From Pontederia crassipes (Eukaryota; Streptophyta; Magnoliopsida; Commelinales; Pontederiaceae): 64,000 nt of DNA. The position numbers and the translations under genes were made by a program. The notes below the pieces were generated by a model. It ran no database searches. It worked only from the letters and a program-made list of their open reading frames with translations, and was not told where the DNA came from. The stretch spans positions 18,035,501-18,099,500 of the forward strand of contig CM060195.1 in assembly GCA_030549335.1 (NCBI GenBank), written 5' to 3'. Positions 41,041 to 53,265 of this stretch are shown here, piece after piece. Positions within the stretch are counted from its first letter, which is position 1, and every line of letters begins with the position of its first letter.

Positions 41041-41876
41041 TGGAATAGATGACGACCTTGATATTGTTAACACCCTTCTGACGATCAAATCCCCCACGTC
41101 TGCATCGTGGTTGAATCGCCTTCGACGCATGCCATCATGGTCATTGTCGATAACGGAGCAACAGAAGAGCCCTTGCGTGAGATCTCCTTGGAGTACGAAG
41201 ATGAAGGTCATCGGTGGTGTGATCGTGTCGGCGGTACCATAGCAGATCGATCGGCATTTAACAAAAGTTGTCGATGCCAAGAGCTGCCACTTGGTCGCTC
41301 GCCACAGACAAACGTGTCGTCGAGGTTGTCACTGTAGGATCTTTGTCACTTCATCTGGAGCCATGTTTGTCGGCAGAGAATGCCATAGGATCTCTATCGC
41401 TTCATCTGAAGCCAAATTCACTAGCTGTGAGCATCGTAGGATCTCCGCTTCATCTGGAGCCACCAGATTCTTCTACACTTGAGGAATTCAAAAGGGAATT
41501 TATCCTTGTCGACGTCAAGAGCTCTCTGAAAGCCATTAGCTTTGGTGCTTACTCTTGACATAAGCTTCCTTTTTTTTTCTTTTGCCCTTTAGTGTCTTAC
41601 AAGTCAAACTTGCCACGTGGCATCTCGGACAGCATGACATCCACTTATGCGATCGATCGATAAACGGGCTACAGGAGGTCATGATAAAGGTTTTTAAATT
41701 TGGATGATCTTAGAGTTACAAATCAAAGTTGAGTGGCCTTATTGGGAACACTTTATAAGTTGGGTGACCATCATTGAAAATTACTCATAAAAGTTTTAGT
41801 TTTTATTCTATTATGATTTGTTCTCATGAAAATCAACATTCAACCTAACTTTCACGACGTTTCTATGTTCTGGCAG

Positions 41877-42745
41877 ACTTAGTAGCCTTATGATATGAAC
41901 TAGGAAATGCTTACAATTGCAGTCGGCGATAGAAGAATCTTCTAGTAAAGTTGGATGTTCAAGATAATGTTGTGGATCTCAGACATAAGGCAATTGAAAA
42001 TAATCAAGAATATTTGCGATTGACAATTGATCAAAGTACAAGATCAAGTTGCATCAAATCTAAACTCTCAATGTATTACAAATTGGATCGCATGAAGAGT
42101 CAGCATAATATGGGCCAAATAAATTATGGTTTAACCATATTTATTTGAACATTTTGGAATTAATTATATATGGAAATTTTACTGAGAGATGCAATAGGAA
42201 TTCCTTTAGTTATTTTAGGACTAGTTACCATGCTTGTAGGCTAAGTTAGGACATTTTCTTCCACCCCAAATCCAGGCTTCTAGGGCCTATAAATATTGAT
42301 GCTTATTGTTATTTCAGACATCTTTGAATCTATAAATATTTTGGCTTAATTGCTTTTGCTATGAAGGAACTCCTACAACTCGTTCTTTGGAAATTTCTGT
42401 CGTTAATTACAAGGTTGGATATCTTGTGATTAAGTCCATCTATTTATAATATCGATTGCTTGGTTCATTGTAATCTTGAGGTTGATATTCCGCTGCCTTG
42501 AAAATTCGTTTGATTTCATTTCTCTTGATTATCATATATTGTTCCGGTCACTCAAGGTATTGTTCTTGAGCATCGTATCACCTTACCTTTAGTATTTATA
42601 TGAAATAGTAATCAACTCACAGTATGCTACTTTCAATTTTCTCATAAAGTAAACATATTAGGGTTCTTTGCATAAAAAAAAATATTGAATTTATATATAT
42701 TGAATGAGCACAATAAACTTAACAAATACGAACATAATCTGCTCT
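41877..42745 (+). other. Unassigned insertion, possibly a copia LTR remnant
   Basis: Sequence absent from LTR copy B1 and not matching its 3.1-kb relative at 13552-19286. It contains CCTATAAATATTG, a TATA-box-like element of the kind found in LTRs, but no clear ends. Confidence 0.3.
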
Positions 42746-44203
42746 AGGTTTCATTTTGGTAGACTAAATGAGATTCGATAAAACATTTATAACTTTCACT
42801 AAACATATCATTTTCGTGTCATTCCAATTTTAAATGAAACCTAACATATATATATTTATAACCCTAAATTATAAAATAAATTTATGACATATTGAATTTA
42901 ATACATAATTTACAAAATCGGTTAACAATTATGGTGGACAGAATGATAGCACTTTAAAGAAGTGAACAAAACTTTCTCTACAGACATCTAATTAACTTCA
43001 TTCTAAATCTCAATGAAAGTAGACTCAAGAGGATATCGAACTAAGTAAATTTCATAATTTTTGGAGCACTCGAACATATGAAGCTAAAATTTCAAGAACA
43101 AATTGGACATGTCTAAGTTACTCTTGCTCATGAACAATATGGGTTTTACCCCATGATTAGCCAAGATCCGAAAATGAATCCTAAACCCTAAATCCTAATT
43201 AAGAGATTATGTAATTTAAATCAAAAGAGCAATTAAGTATGAACTTACCACAAACTAATGCTCTAGTTCCTTTGATGTTCAGGCAAGGGTGGTGAAAAGG
43301 ACAGAACGGGTGGTAAAAGATAGTAGAATAAGGATAAGAGGCTAAGATATAACCAACTTAACTTGTCGTAAGTTCCTTCTCAAAATGCCCTTGAACTATC
43401 ACTTATTCATGTGTAAAGCATTTAAGTAAATGATTTTGTATTTCTTCATTTGCTTATTTATTTAAGGCATTACATCTAGATAAGAAATTACTTCCTATTT
43501 TGATTCAAATAAAATATTTTAAAAAAATAATGAAAATATCAAAATTTATTTTTTTTCGAAAGAAATTGTAGTTTTACATATTTTTCGATTTTGTGTCTAC
43601 ATTTTACCTAACTAAAACACCTCCTAAAAATTATTAAAAATCACTTTTAATTTTTTTGACATATAAGAACAATTACTGAACTTTGTTTTTTCGAACTTTC
43701 ACTTTTCCAAAAATCACATTTTCCATGCCTTAAGCAAATTCATGTCACTTTCGCATGTCAATGATTAAAGCTTATGTCTTCACATGATATTCATAATACT
43801 TATCATTAACATCATAACATTCATACTCTTAATCATGAATAACTAATTTTGGGATATCATAAATACCATTTTAAAATGCCAAAAAGAGACCAACCCAAGA
43901 AAAATCTCCAACAAAAAATGATTAGCTTGATCAAGTTTTTAGATGATTTTCTAAAGCTAAAAGCGATCCATTCAAATTAGGACATCATTGAAAAAAACTA
44001 CAAAAGAGCGAAGGATTTATTTCTTATTTATATTATATATATTATTAATGTATGAGACATCAGTATAATAATTTCGAATGATTTAATATTCATCTATCAT
44101 GTTTTTACTATTGTTTGATAAATTTCAAAGTTTAATATTAAGTTTTTTATTTTCATTTGAAGCATTAAATATCTTTATTTTTTGAAATTTTAAACATTAT
44201 GAT

Positions 44204-47027
44204 TGTAACGACCTGAAATCACCCTAAAAATTTTCGTCATTTAGAATAATTTCGCATGTTAGCCCGTTCGTCATCATTTAACAGTAGAAGACTTTAACAT
44301 TTTACTGAAATTCATAATAAATAAAACTTTACTTTCATCATATAAAATATTTTTCAACTAGTAAGCCATGGGACCTCAAATAACTAAAGACTTCACTACA
44401 TAATATTAATGTTCAATTAGAACTTATTATACTTAAGCATGTGCAACACTTCGTCATGAGCTTGAGCTGTCATTCATCAATTAATCTTGATTACCTGTAC
44501 GGATCTAGTGTGTAGAGTTTTCCAATTAGAATATGTAAAGATTATGCATGTCATGATATCCTATCACATGATACTATATGTGATGCATTATCATAATAAT
44601 AACAATAACATATGAACATTACATCATATTTACACTCATTCTTCATATAACATTCATGAAATATAAACATCATGTCATACCTTCTTACTTCATATTCAAC
44701 ATCTGCAAGTATTATACAATAGAAACATGCATTCATATCATTCATACATAATCATGACATATCATTTCATTTCACTTTCAATGTCATGTACAACCTACGA
44801 GTTCTTTTATAACTCCTTGATACATACTTACTTCTTGACTTCTTTTATACTTTACATTTTCTCAGAGTTGCTTTATAACACTTTGGATCTTCTTTTTTCT
44901 TTATTATGTGATCCTTCACGTGTTTAATCCTTCATCTTTATCATATAATACCATATTGACTTTCATTGCATATCATAAGTCATATATTTAGAAACGATAT
45001 ACTTTATTTTTAGCCATCTTTAGGAATGCACACACTTTATAATGAAGGAGTTCCTTAGAAAGTACATACACAGATGCAGAATTTTACTTCTTAGGCTTAA
45101 GTCCCTTTGAAGTACATACATAAGTATAGGACTTTACTTTCCATATTTACTTCATCATTTCTTTATTATAAGATACTTGAAGTTAGACTTCACTTTCATT
45201 CTTACTTTATTTTATAATATCATCTGAACACGCACATCATAATAGTAAGAGACTTTATTCTAAGGAATATGCACACCATGATATTGAGGGTCTTTATTCC
45301 AAGAGATATATGCACTTTCTTATGAGAGACTTTATTCTCTTGAGAAGTACATACACAAATGCAGGACTTTACTTCACGGACTTACGTCCCCTTGAAGTAC
45401 ATACATATGTGTAGGACTTTGCTTCTCAACATTGATGAGTGATAAAGGGCGTTCTTCAACTTTACAATGCATAAATTATTCTTCATCATTTAGCCTAATT
45501 ACGATTGAGCATGTCTAAATGTGTGTCTAACTCAATATATCAATTTTCATGAATAGCATCATATATAAAATGTATAAAACATCATAAAACACATAAAAAA
45601 ACTAAATGTATTTGGGATGTATATAAACATTTAAGAAAAATGCATAATACTAACATAACAATTGTTGACATAAATTATAATATGTCACCATTTCTTATTT
45701 GACAATTCTGACACATCATCAATAAAAAAATATAGTTGAATAAATAGACATTCATTTTGATTAATTCTAATTTTTCTGCAAACTATATTTTCATAGGAAT
45801 CACATATAAAATTCATGAATTTTATCTTTTTGGCATTTAATCCCAGAAATTCATACAACTATCGATATCTATTCTTTCTATGCTATTTTGGCAGTAGACA
45901 CTAAAATATTTATAATGTAATCTATACTTGTTCTTTCCAAATGATTTCAATTGTCACAGAACAATAATACAAACTCTTAACTTGTGCATAAATTTCAAAT
46001 CCTAATTCAATATTTATAAATTAAAATAGAATTTTACAAATTCATCTCACTGTTACCCGAGATAGCATGATAGTAATCTGATTTTTGGATCATAACTACT
46101 TTTATACATCTTCAAATTGTATGAAACAAATTTCTATGAAAACTAGACTATGAGGGCTTTCCATCCATATATTATTTGTAATTTGTGGATAAGTAAAACC
46201 TACTCAAATAATTAATACAGTACAGTCATGAATTTAATAGATTATGCTACATAAAAGGTTATTTCCTCTAACCACCTCTAAATTATCGTGATTTTCCACA
46301 TCTAATCCCAAACTATGAACTTTGTTGTTTGGGTACCTAAATTATCGTGATTTTTCCAATTTGATCCTTCCATCCAATTCCGTCGACTTCTCCGTTATTT
46401 TTTTATTTTTTACATTTATGAAAAATCTATTATACCCCTATGTTAGTCCACTTTTACATAAAATAATATATAATAATAGATATAAAAATAATAAATAAAA
46501 GAAAAAACAAGTGTCAACGCCCCCCTCCCCTTGTTTTTATCGGGGGGGTCGTCGCCCACCCTCTGCGTCGTCGTCGAAACTCATAAAACTCTCATTCATG
46601 CAACCCTCATTTATGCAATTTCAATCAAAATTCCTATAAGGTGTTCTTGAAACTCTTAATCCAAACTAAAATATCATTGATAGGGGAAAGAGGAGTTTGG
46701 ATCCCCTTTAGGTATCCTTATGTTTTAATTTAAAATCCATTTTTCTAATCATTCTTCATCATCTAGAAGCCTCTAGATATTCTTGTCATTTTCCTAGAAA
46801 CCTTGATATTTTCTTTCTTGATATTAAAACATAGTCCACCATGAAAAATAGGGCTATAGATCTCCTAACCTTAAGTTTTTCTTAGGGGAGAAGAAAAAAA
46901 GAGAAGAGAAGTTGGCGACTAGGTTTTTGGAGAAATAATATGATTGTTGATTCTTTATATGGGATTTGCATTAGAATTTTAATCAAAAGGTCCAAATACC
47001 CTTGGCACAAAATTTCGAGTTATTACA
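44204..47027 (-). mobile_element. Solo LTR, gypsy-like, upstream of the kinase gene
   Basis: The 2824-bp element starts TGTAATAACTCGAAATTT on the minus strand (from 47027) and ends in GGTCGTTACA at 44204. Flanks ATGAT (44199-44203) and ATGGT (47028-47032) are a 5-bp target duplication with one mismatch. The uninterrupted paralogous site at about 36966-36972 reads ATCATGGTATT, confirming the borders. It contains short tandem motifs (AAGTACATACA-AGGACTTTACTT) near 45055-45420. Confidence 0.88.
46258..46445. repeat. Terminus of the inverted-repeat family seen at 26808-27577
   Basis: Two CTAAATTATCGTGATTTTTC blocks followed by CCTTCCAT and TCCGTCGACTTCTCCGTTA match, in order, the end of the element upstream of the PHT4 gene. 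The opposite terminus is not found, so it is truncated or degraded inside the solo LTR. Confidence 0.6.
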
Positions 47028-48144
47028 ATGGTATTAAAGTTAAAGGTAAAACAAATGACTCGTAGAAGGTGATTTTTTTATTATTTAACTAAGGGGTCGT
47101 TTGTCTTAACTGATATAAAATAACTAATAAGTTGAAATATCGATAAGTATTTTATTGACTAAAATTTATTTTTAAAAATAAACAGTTGCACATTTGGATA
47201 AAGCTACTTATATTAATAATAATTAGTTACTTTTCAAATTAGTTATATTTTCAAATTGGACCAAACTACTTATATTTTCAAATTAGTTAGTTATGATACA
47301 ACTAAGTGACTTATTTTCTTAAAAAAAATTAAGCACCCCTCTTCCTGCTTATTTTCTTGACTTATAAATAGATTTAATATCTCCTTATAAATCATATTAT
47401 AATGTTATCAAACGCTGATATTTTTTTAAAATGACTTATAAGTTGCTTATAAACTTAGCCATGGCCTAATTCTTGAATAGTTTTTCAATCTTTCACATTG
47501 AATAATTATTTTTCGACCAAAAAACAACCCGACTTAAACCACTCTTACCCCTGAAAAGAGAACATTCAATTTATTTTAAAACTCTATTTTCCAAAGTATT
47601 AACTTCTCAAGCATTTAATTAGTGTTGTTTTCACTTTTCAATAATCAGCGGGACCATGCCAGGATGCCACCTCAGCCCCAGCAAAAGCAACGAGGAAATG
47701 CTTGCACTTCCACCTTCAGGTTCAGACAAAATGTTAGATAAGATATTCAATGAAAAGTAATAGAGCTCCGCCACTAAAATTCATTAGTGGCCCCTACTTT
47801 GCCGAAATTTCAGGCGTGCCATTCGAAACTCAGATTTAGAGTTGGTACCAGTAAATTGAAAGCAAGAAGTAATCAAATAGACAAGAAATTGGGTTGAAAC
47901 ATTCCATAATAAAGATTGTTTATTCTTTTTGACTTAGGATCGATCCTTAACTAACCATCTCTGCGTGCTTTCCCTGATGGTACCTTGATCTCTGCAACAT
48001 TGAGTCGGTCTTCAGCAAAAAAGTTTCCTGCAAATACCACGTCCACCATCTGATTCATATCCATGATCCGCCCAAGGCTTGCTTCCACGTTGACCTTGGA
48101 GACTTCCTGCTAATAAGCCTCGTAGCTGGACAAGTAAAATAACC

Positions 48145-51077
48145 ATGTCAAGGGAGATCCCGGCGGCAGAGATCGACCGCTGGCTTCGACCAGATGATAC
48201 TGATTTCTCGCGGACAACAAACTACAGCGATTACTCCATCACATCAAGAAAAAGCGAGCGCTCTGCTCAATTCAATCAGAAGAAGCTGCAAAGAGACAAA
48301 TCTCTCAGCAAAAGAGCGCAGAAGGTAGCTGCTGTCTTCACGACTTGCTTCGTTCCACACCGGAATAGAAGAGGTGAAGTTATTGATGAAGAAGATGCCA
48401 AGAACACAAGCAGGGATGTTTCAATTGTCTCCAGTATGTTCACCTTCCAACTCTTCAACTTTTTCCCTCTTTTCCGGTGGACTGTTCTTATCTAATTGCT
48501 GCGATTGACATATTGGGGGTTTTAGAAACTGAGATATTTACATAGTTCACATGATCTTTAAGAATTCAATTATTGAGTATTCACCAATAAAAAGATCCTA
48601 ATAAAGTAATGAGAAGAGCATGCATGGAAAGAGAAAGGATAAAACCAAAAGATTCATCAAGCTGCTGAAACTTTTTCAGTGGCTATAATGATAAAATTAC
48701 TGTTATCCTATTTTGTTAACCCAAACAAAAATACAATTACTAAAGTGTGATGAATTCATCTCTTACCTGTCTTTCTTAGCATTCAAATTATTCCAAACAA
48801 AAATTCAATTACTAAAGTTTATCTGCATTGCTGCATGCTCTCTGAATCAATAAAGGAGATGTTATCATTTCAAATGGCACACCATAGCCAACATTTGTCT
48901 TCATGGCATCACTCTGCAACACAAGTGTATGAGATACTAATTAAACATCTTCATGCAGCCTCAAATAAATCAACAGCAAGCAGTAGTGGTAAGTATAAGT
49001 TTCACAGTGGTGATCTTCGTGAGCAGCAACAGGGAACTACAGTGTTGTCTATGGCAACAATTTATAAGGCCACTTCAAATTTTGCCGAGGAAAACGTAAT
49101 TGGACAAGGAGGTTTTGGTACAGTATACAAGGGGAAACTCAAAGATGGGTCTCTTGTAGCTGTGAAGCGTGCAAAAAAGGTCGAAGAAGTTCTCCTTTTC
49201 ATTAAACCGTCATTTCATAACTTTCCATTTGACTCATGACAAATTGTTTTCACTGCATAAGCTGATCCAAATTCTCTAACAGAACATGCATGAAACGCAT
49301 TTAAGCTCAGAGTTCAAGAATGAAATTGAAACTCTGTCCAAGGTGGACCATTTGAACTTAGTCAAGCTTCTTGGGTACATAGAACATGATGATGAACGCT
49401 TAGTCGTGGTTGAGTATGTCAGCAATGGCAATCTTCGTGAGCATTTGGATGGTAGGTAACCTATTTCCCGATGACTAAAAATAATTGTTGAAAGAGTGAA
49501 GTGACTGTGGTGGTCAAATAAATAAGAATATTATCCTAATTTTTAAATACAAAAATTTCTTTAAGGGACCAATAGTAAATTAAGAGGTTTCTTTACTCAG
49601 CAGGCTAACTTTACAGTCCATGTCTAAACTATGTGATGCAGGCAGACAAGCTACTGTATTAGATCTTGAGCAAAGGCTCAATATTGCCATTGATGTTGCC
49701 CATGCCATTGCTTACATGCACTCGTATGCAGGTGACATTCTCAATCTAGATAGCTTTCAATGTAAAATATTGCTGCTAGTTTTTTGTTAAGTAAGATTGC
49801 TTGGAGAACATTATCAAGTACAATTCTCTAATAAGAACATCATGAAAATGCTCGAGGAAGAAGATAATGCAATAGCGCACAATTTTGATACACTAGATAC
49901 TACGATGAATGGCGACCAAGGTGTATTATCAGACTTTTACTTCAAGTCTATGTGTTGCAACCAAACTCAGAACATATGAACTGATACAACAGAGAAAACC
50001 TTTTCAAAGGTTGATTCATATCGTCAAACTAACTTTTCCTCATTTTCCTTTTTGTCATGTCACTGTATGTATCCTTATTGAATTCTAAAAACAGATCTCA
50101 TGAGTTCTTCCACTTTCCAGGTTTGTAAGACAAAGATTATGAGAGAATCCCATTAGTTCTTCCACAGTCGGTTATTATTTGAGAATCATATAGCTCATCT
50201 AGTGACGGTTTCTGATACAATTCTTTGGTTAACTGGTTAAGCAATGTAGAAATCATTGTTTTGTTTGTCATTGTAGTACTAAATAGTAGTGAATAGAACA
50301 AAATAGCCAGTAGAACTACACCTCACCTTCGAATGCATCGTTATGTGCACACCTAATTTGAGGCTTCCTTGTGCTCCGCAGATCGTCCCATCATCCACAG
50401 AGATATAAAAGCATCCAACATCCTCCTCACAGACAACTTCCGAGCGAAGGTGGCCGACTTCGGGTTCGCCTGCTTGGTTCCGGAGAACTCGGACGCCACG
50501 CACATCTCCACACAGATCAAGGGCACTTCCGGCTACCTGGACCCGGAGTACATCCACACCTACCAGCTCACCGAGAAGAGTGACGTCTACTCCTTCGGCG
50601 TCCTCCTCGTCGAGCTCATCACCGGCAGGCGTCCCCTCGAGCAAAACCGCAACCAGAGGGAACGAGTGACCACAAGATGGGTAAGCATACATCTCTCTTT
50701 CTCTTTCTCTCAATTGCGCCGAACAGATATAGGCGGATTAAGGTGGTCACCACGTTATGATGGTGGGGGATTCTCTGCTGCAGGCGGTGCACAAGTACAA
50801 GGAAGGGAACGTGGTGATGGCGATGGACGCTAGGCTACGACGGAACCCAGCATCGGTGATGGCGGCGGAGGGGATGATGAGGCTGGCGGAGGAGTGCATG
50901 GCGCCGTCGAGGCGGTCGCGGCCGGCGATGAGGAGGTGCGCGGAAGTGCTCTGGGACATCCGCAGAGTTCACCAGGAGATGTTGAAGGCGCCACTGCCGC
51001 CGCGTCGTCCACCTTCGTCGTCTGCTTCTTCTTCTAGGCGGAGCGCCGGCGGTGGCGAAGAAATCAAACAGACGTGA
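48145..51077 (+). CDS. Receptor-like cytoplasmic kinase, CRCK (RLCK-IV) type
   Basis: Six exons with GT-AG borders and matching phases: 48145-48433, 48959-49179, 49283-49451, 49642-49731, 50382-50680, 50784-51077. They give 453 residues. There is no signal peptide or membrane segment, so a cytoplasmic Ser/Thr kinase is expected. Residues 1-110 are a polar, basic, low-complexity leader. The kinase domain has the glycine loop [12 protein letters not shown] (from 144), ATP lysine K166 in VAVKR, the helix-C glutamate in EFKNEIE (184), HRDIKASN with D264, DFG at 282-284, and [10 protein letters not shown] (304-313). All catalytic residues are present. The wording [14 protein letters not shown]...VAVKRAKK and [12 protein letters not shown] matches the calmodulin-binding CRCK group, which acts in calcium-linked stress and immune signalling. 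A Ser/Arg-rich tail ends the protein. Calmodulin binding itself is inferred from family only. Confidence 0.9.
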
Positions 51078-51595
51078 TAAACAACAACAACAAAAAGAAA
51101 AAAAAATTGTCTGCAGAGGACACCGATTTACAGATCTTTTCATCTCAATTTGGAAAACGTTATTTTGTGCCATCGACCGTTACGTTGTGTATAATTGTGC
51201 TACCTGAAAACATTTTTGTTTGTTTATGTTTTATATTTCTAAATTTGTGAGTGGTAGGATTATGATTTGAATGTGTAAATTGTGAAGAATATTGACTTTC
51301 ATATATATAGCCCAAACTTTTTATTTGAAAAAACAATCACCAATTTTCATTTTTTTCTCTCAACTTTTGTACTGGAAACGACACTTTTAAAACTTTTGCA
51401 CAGCACAATTCAAGTATGAGGTGAGGCTTGTGCTAAGACAGTTCTCCTTAGCCCAACCCCATTGGTTCTATTTGCTGAACTGTTACCTCACTTGATCTAA
51501 GAAGTTGTATCCTCGGCCTCTTGGAAACCAATGACACGAGGTACCAATGGCCTCCTAATCTAGCATTTTTTTTGTTGTTGATGATATATTGCTAC
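51078..51595 (+). other. Kinase 3' region, no gene
   Basis: Presumed 3' untranslated sequence followed by unassigned sequence up to the copia target-site duplication at 51591-51595. No coding character. Confidence 0.5.
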
Positions 51596-51968
51596 CATTG
51601 GATTTTATAACAGATATAAATTTTAGATGTTGCGGAATACCTCTTGCAGCGAAAGCGGATTGTCGTCGAGGCTTTTTCACGAACTATTGACGAACGCACT
51701 TGCACTTCGGAATCAGAAATCGAATCTCTGGAGAACGGAACTCTTTGTCACAGCACAAGTACTCTAGATGAATCTCTGCGAAAGTATATTTGGGACATAT
51801 GCTATGAGTTCCCTTTTATAGGATAGGAAGACTTGGGCGATAAGTTAGGCAGAACGCATCACGCTTGTCCATCACGCGTACGATAATGTGTCTGCACAGG
51901 CATGCGCCTCACCCTTGTGGGCAACGCGTATGTGCGGCCCATGTGCCCAAAAGGGCATTATTCTAACA
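51596..51968 (-). repeat. Copia 3' LTR
   Basis: 373 bp. Matches 58246-58604, for example GGAATACCTCTTGCAGCG at 51635 and 58281. Its outer edge reads CATTGG instead of TGTTGA, a decayed terminus. It carries a short extra CTTGTCCATCACG segment relative to the 5' LTR. Confidence 0.92.
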
Positions 51969-51979
51969 ATCTCCTACTT
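51969..51979 (-). other. Copia polypurine tract
   Basis: On the minus strand AAGTAGGAGAT directly precedes the 3' LTR start TGTTAGAAT, the canonical copia arrangement. Confidence 0.85.
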
Positions 51980-53265
51980 GTCCGCATTGGACATTGTAGT
52001 TTCATTTATCCAGAATTGGTAAATGTGTCGTGCGACCCACGAGTACAAGCACGCTTCTTTATAGAAGCTAGAAAGATATCTATTAAGATTCAGTCGCTCA
52101 ACTATCTCTAGAGCATATGTCATGCCCGTTAGGGATTCATAACAGTTCAAACATGAGCCAACGAATGCTCAAATAATATAACTCGTTATACCCTAAATCT
52201 GTCCTGCAGCATAGCCAAGACAACGTATGTCTTACTCCGCGATACTATCTTTCACATACACTATTTTCAAAAATAGTTGGCCAATTGTACATGAAAGTTT
52301 CAGCTCATAACATCTCTTTCTCTCGCCCTCACGTCTCTTAGTAGTGAATTAGCTGTTTTTCTAAACGTGGCTCGACAAGTTACTTTTCATCTTTGAGTAC
52401 CTCACTAAAATAGTAAGCACTAATTCTTTTCCTAAAAACATAGTCAAGAGTCTAAGGACATGTGCAGATGAATCATCTGCCAGAGACTCACACCATGATG
52501 ACCATCGAACTAATCAATTCATCATGTCTCTCTAGGTCGACTTTTGCATACTTGATACTAAACACAAGTACTGATGTGGAGACTCCCACTGAAGGAGTAT
52601 GTCTAACACGACTTTTGCGTATGTCTAACTCTATTTAATTACACACAACATAGACTTAAGTTCAGTCGCTACATTCTAACGCCTGACCCGAGTTTTCAAA
52701 TTGATCGCTATTCTATAGCGTCAAATTTGAATCTCGTATCTGGTCTCTTTCTCTTAATCAGGAGACATTGAGTTACTAAAACTCATGTTTTAACAATCAC
52801 ACCATGACTCACATGGTTCATTCCGTTCGCTATCTTCGTGAGCGCCGAAAATATTTGTTCGTGTAAGTGAACAAATCTAGGCCTGATCGACATACTTCTC
52901 ACATGCATAACAAGACTACACAACAATGAATTTATCAAAGAAAAATAATCTTTTATTCATTGAAAATTTGAGTACATCATTACATTTATAATCTACGCAG
53001 CCCTAAGGCATTTACATGTTCTTAATAATGCCTCTCTTGGCAATAGTTTTGTGAACGGATCAGCAACTATATTGTGTGTTGATATGTACTCAAGATTTTC
53101 TCTTTGACTTCTTGATTTCATACAAATTTGTACTTAGTATCGATATGCTTTCCTTTGCAATGGTATTTCTCGTCCTTCACATAAGTTATGGCTGCTTGAT
53201 TGTCACAGTGAATAATCATCTTCTTCATTGCATTCTCAGAAATCCTCAAGTTTTAAAGAAATTTT

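Larger units (their letters stand above)
38935..41783. mobile_element. MULE-like element with 170-bp terminal inverted repeats
   Basis: The left terminus GGTCACCCAACTTATA (38945) and the right terminus TATAAGTTGGGTGACC (41754-41769) are inverted repeats that extend inward to about 39110 and 41618, where both read GCCACRTGG. Flanks suggest an imperfect 9-10-bp target duplication (ATAAAATTTT / ATAAAAGTTT). It lies within LTR copy B2. Inside are short ORFs without recognisable domains and an LTR-like insert at 40001-41040. No transposase is visible. Confidence 0.72.
37493..43409 (-). repeat. Gypsy-type LTR, copy B2, heavily nested
   Basis: Begins TGTCACAATATC at 37493 and parallels copy B1 block by block up to about 41875 (TTTCTATGTTCTGG). 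It is then interrupted and continues to about 43409. It is itself interrupted by a MULE-like element (38935-41783) and by an unassigned segment (41877-42745). The 25 bp before it, TATTCATCAATCTTGG and following, are also found before copy B1. Confidence 0.55.
43410..48144 (+). promoter_or_regulatory. Upstream region of the kinase gene, partly duplicated and interrupted by a solo LTR
   Basis: 43420-44203 and 47028-47880 form one continuous block when the solo LTR is removed, and this block matches 36160-37290. The proximal 270 bp before the kinase ATG are unique. No promoter element is called with confidence. Confidence 0.5.

Noticed and set aside
48835-48958. Extra in-frame start of the kinase at 48835
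   Set aside because: It lies in intron 1. The phase of the donor at 48433 and the acceptor at 48958 match, and the exon 1 leader starts at the better ATG at 48145.
50279-51173. Minus-strand ORFs over kinase exons 5-6
   Set aside because: Antisense shadows of GC-rich kinase coding exons; no independent family features.
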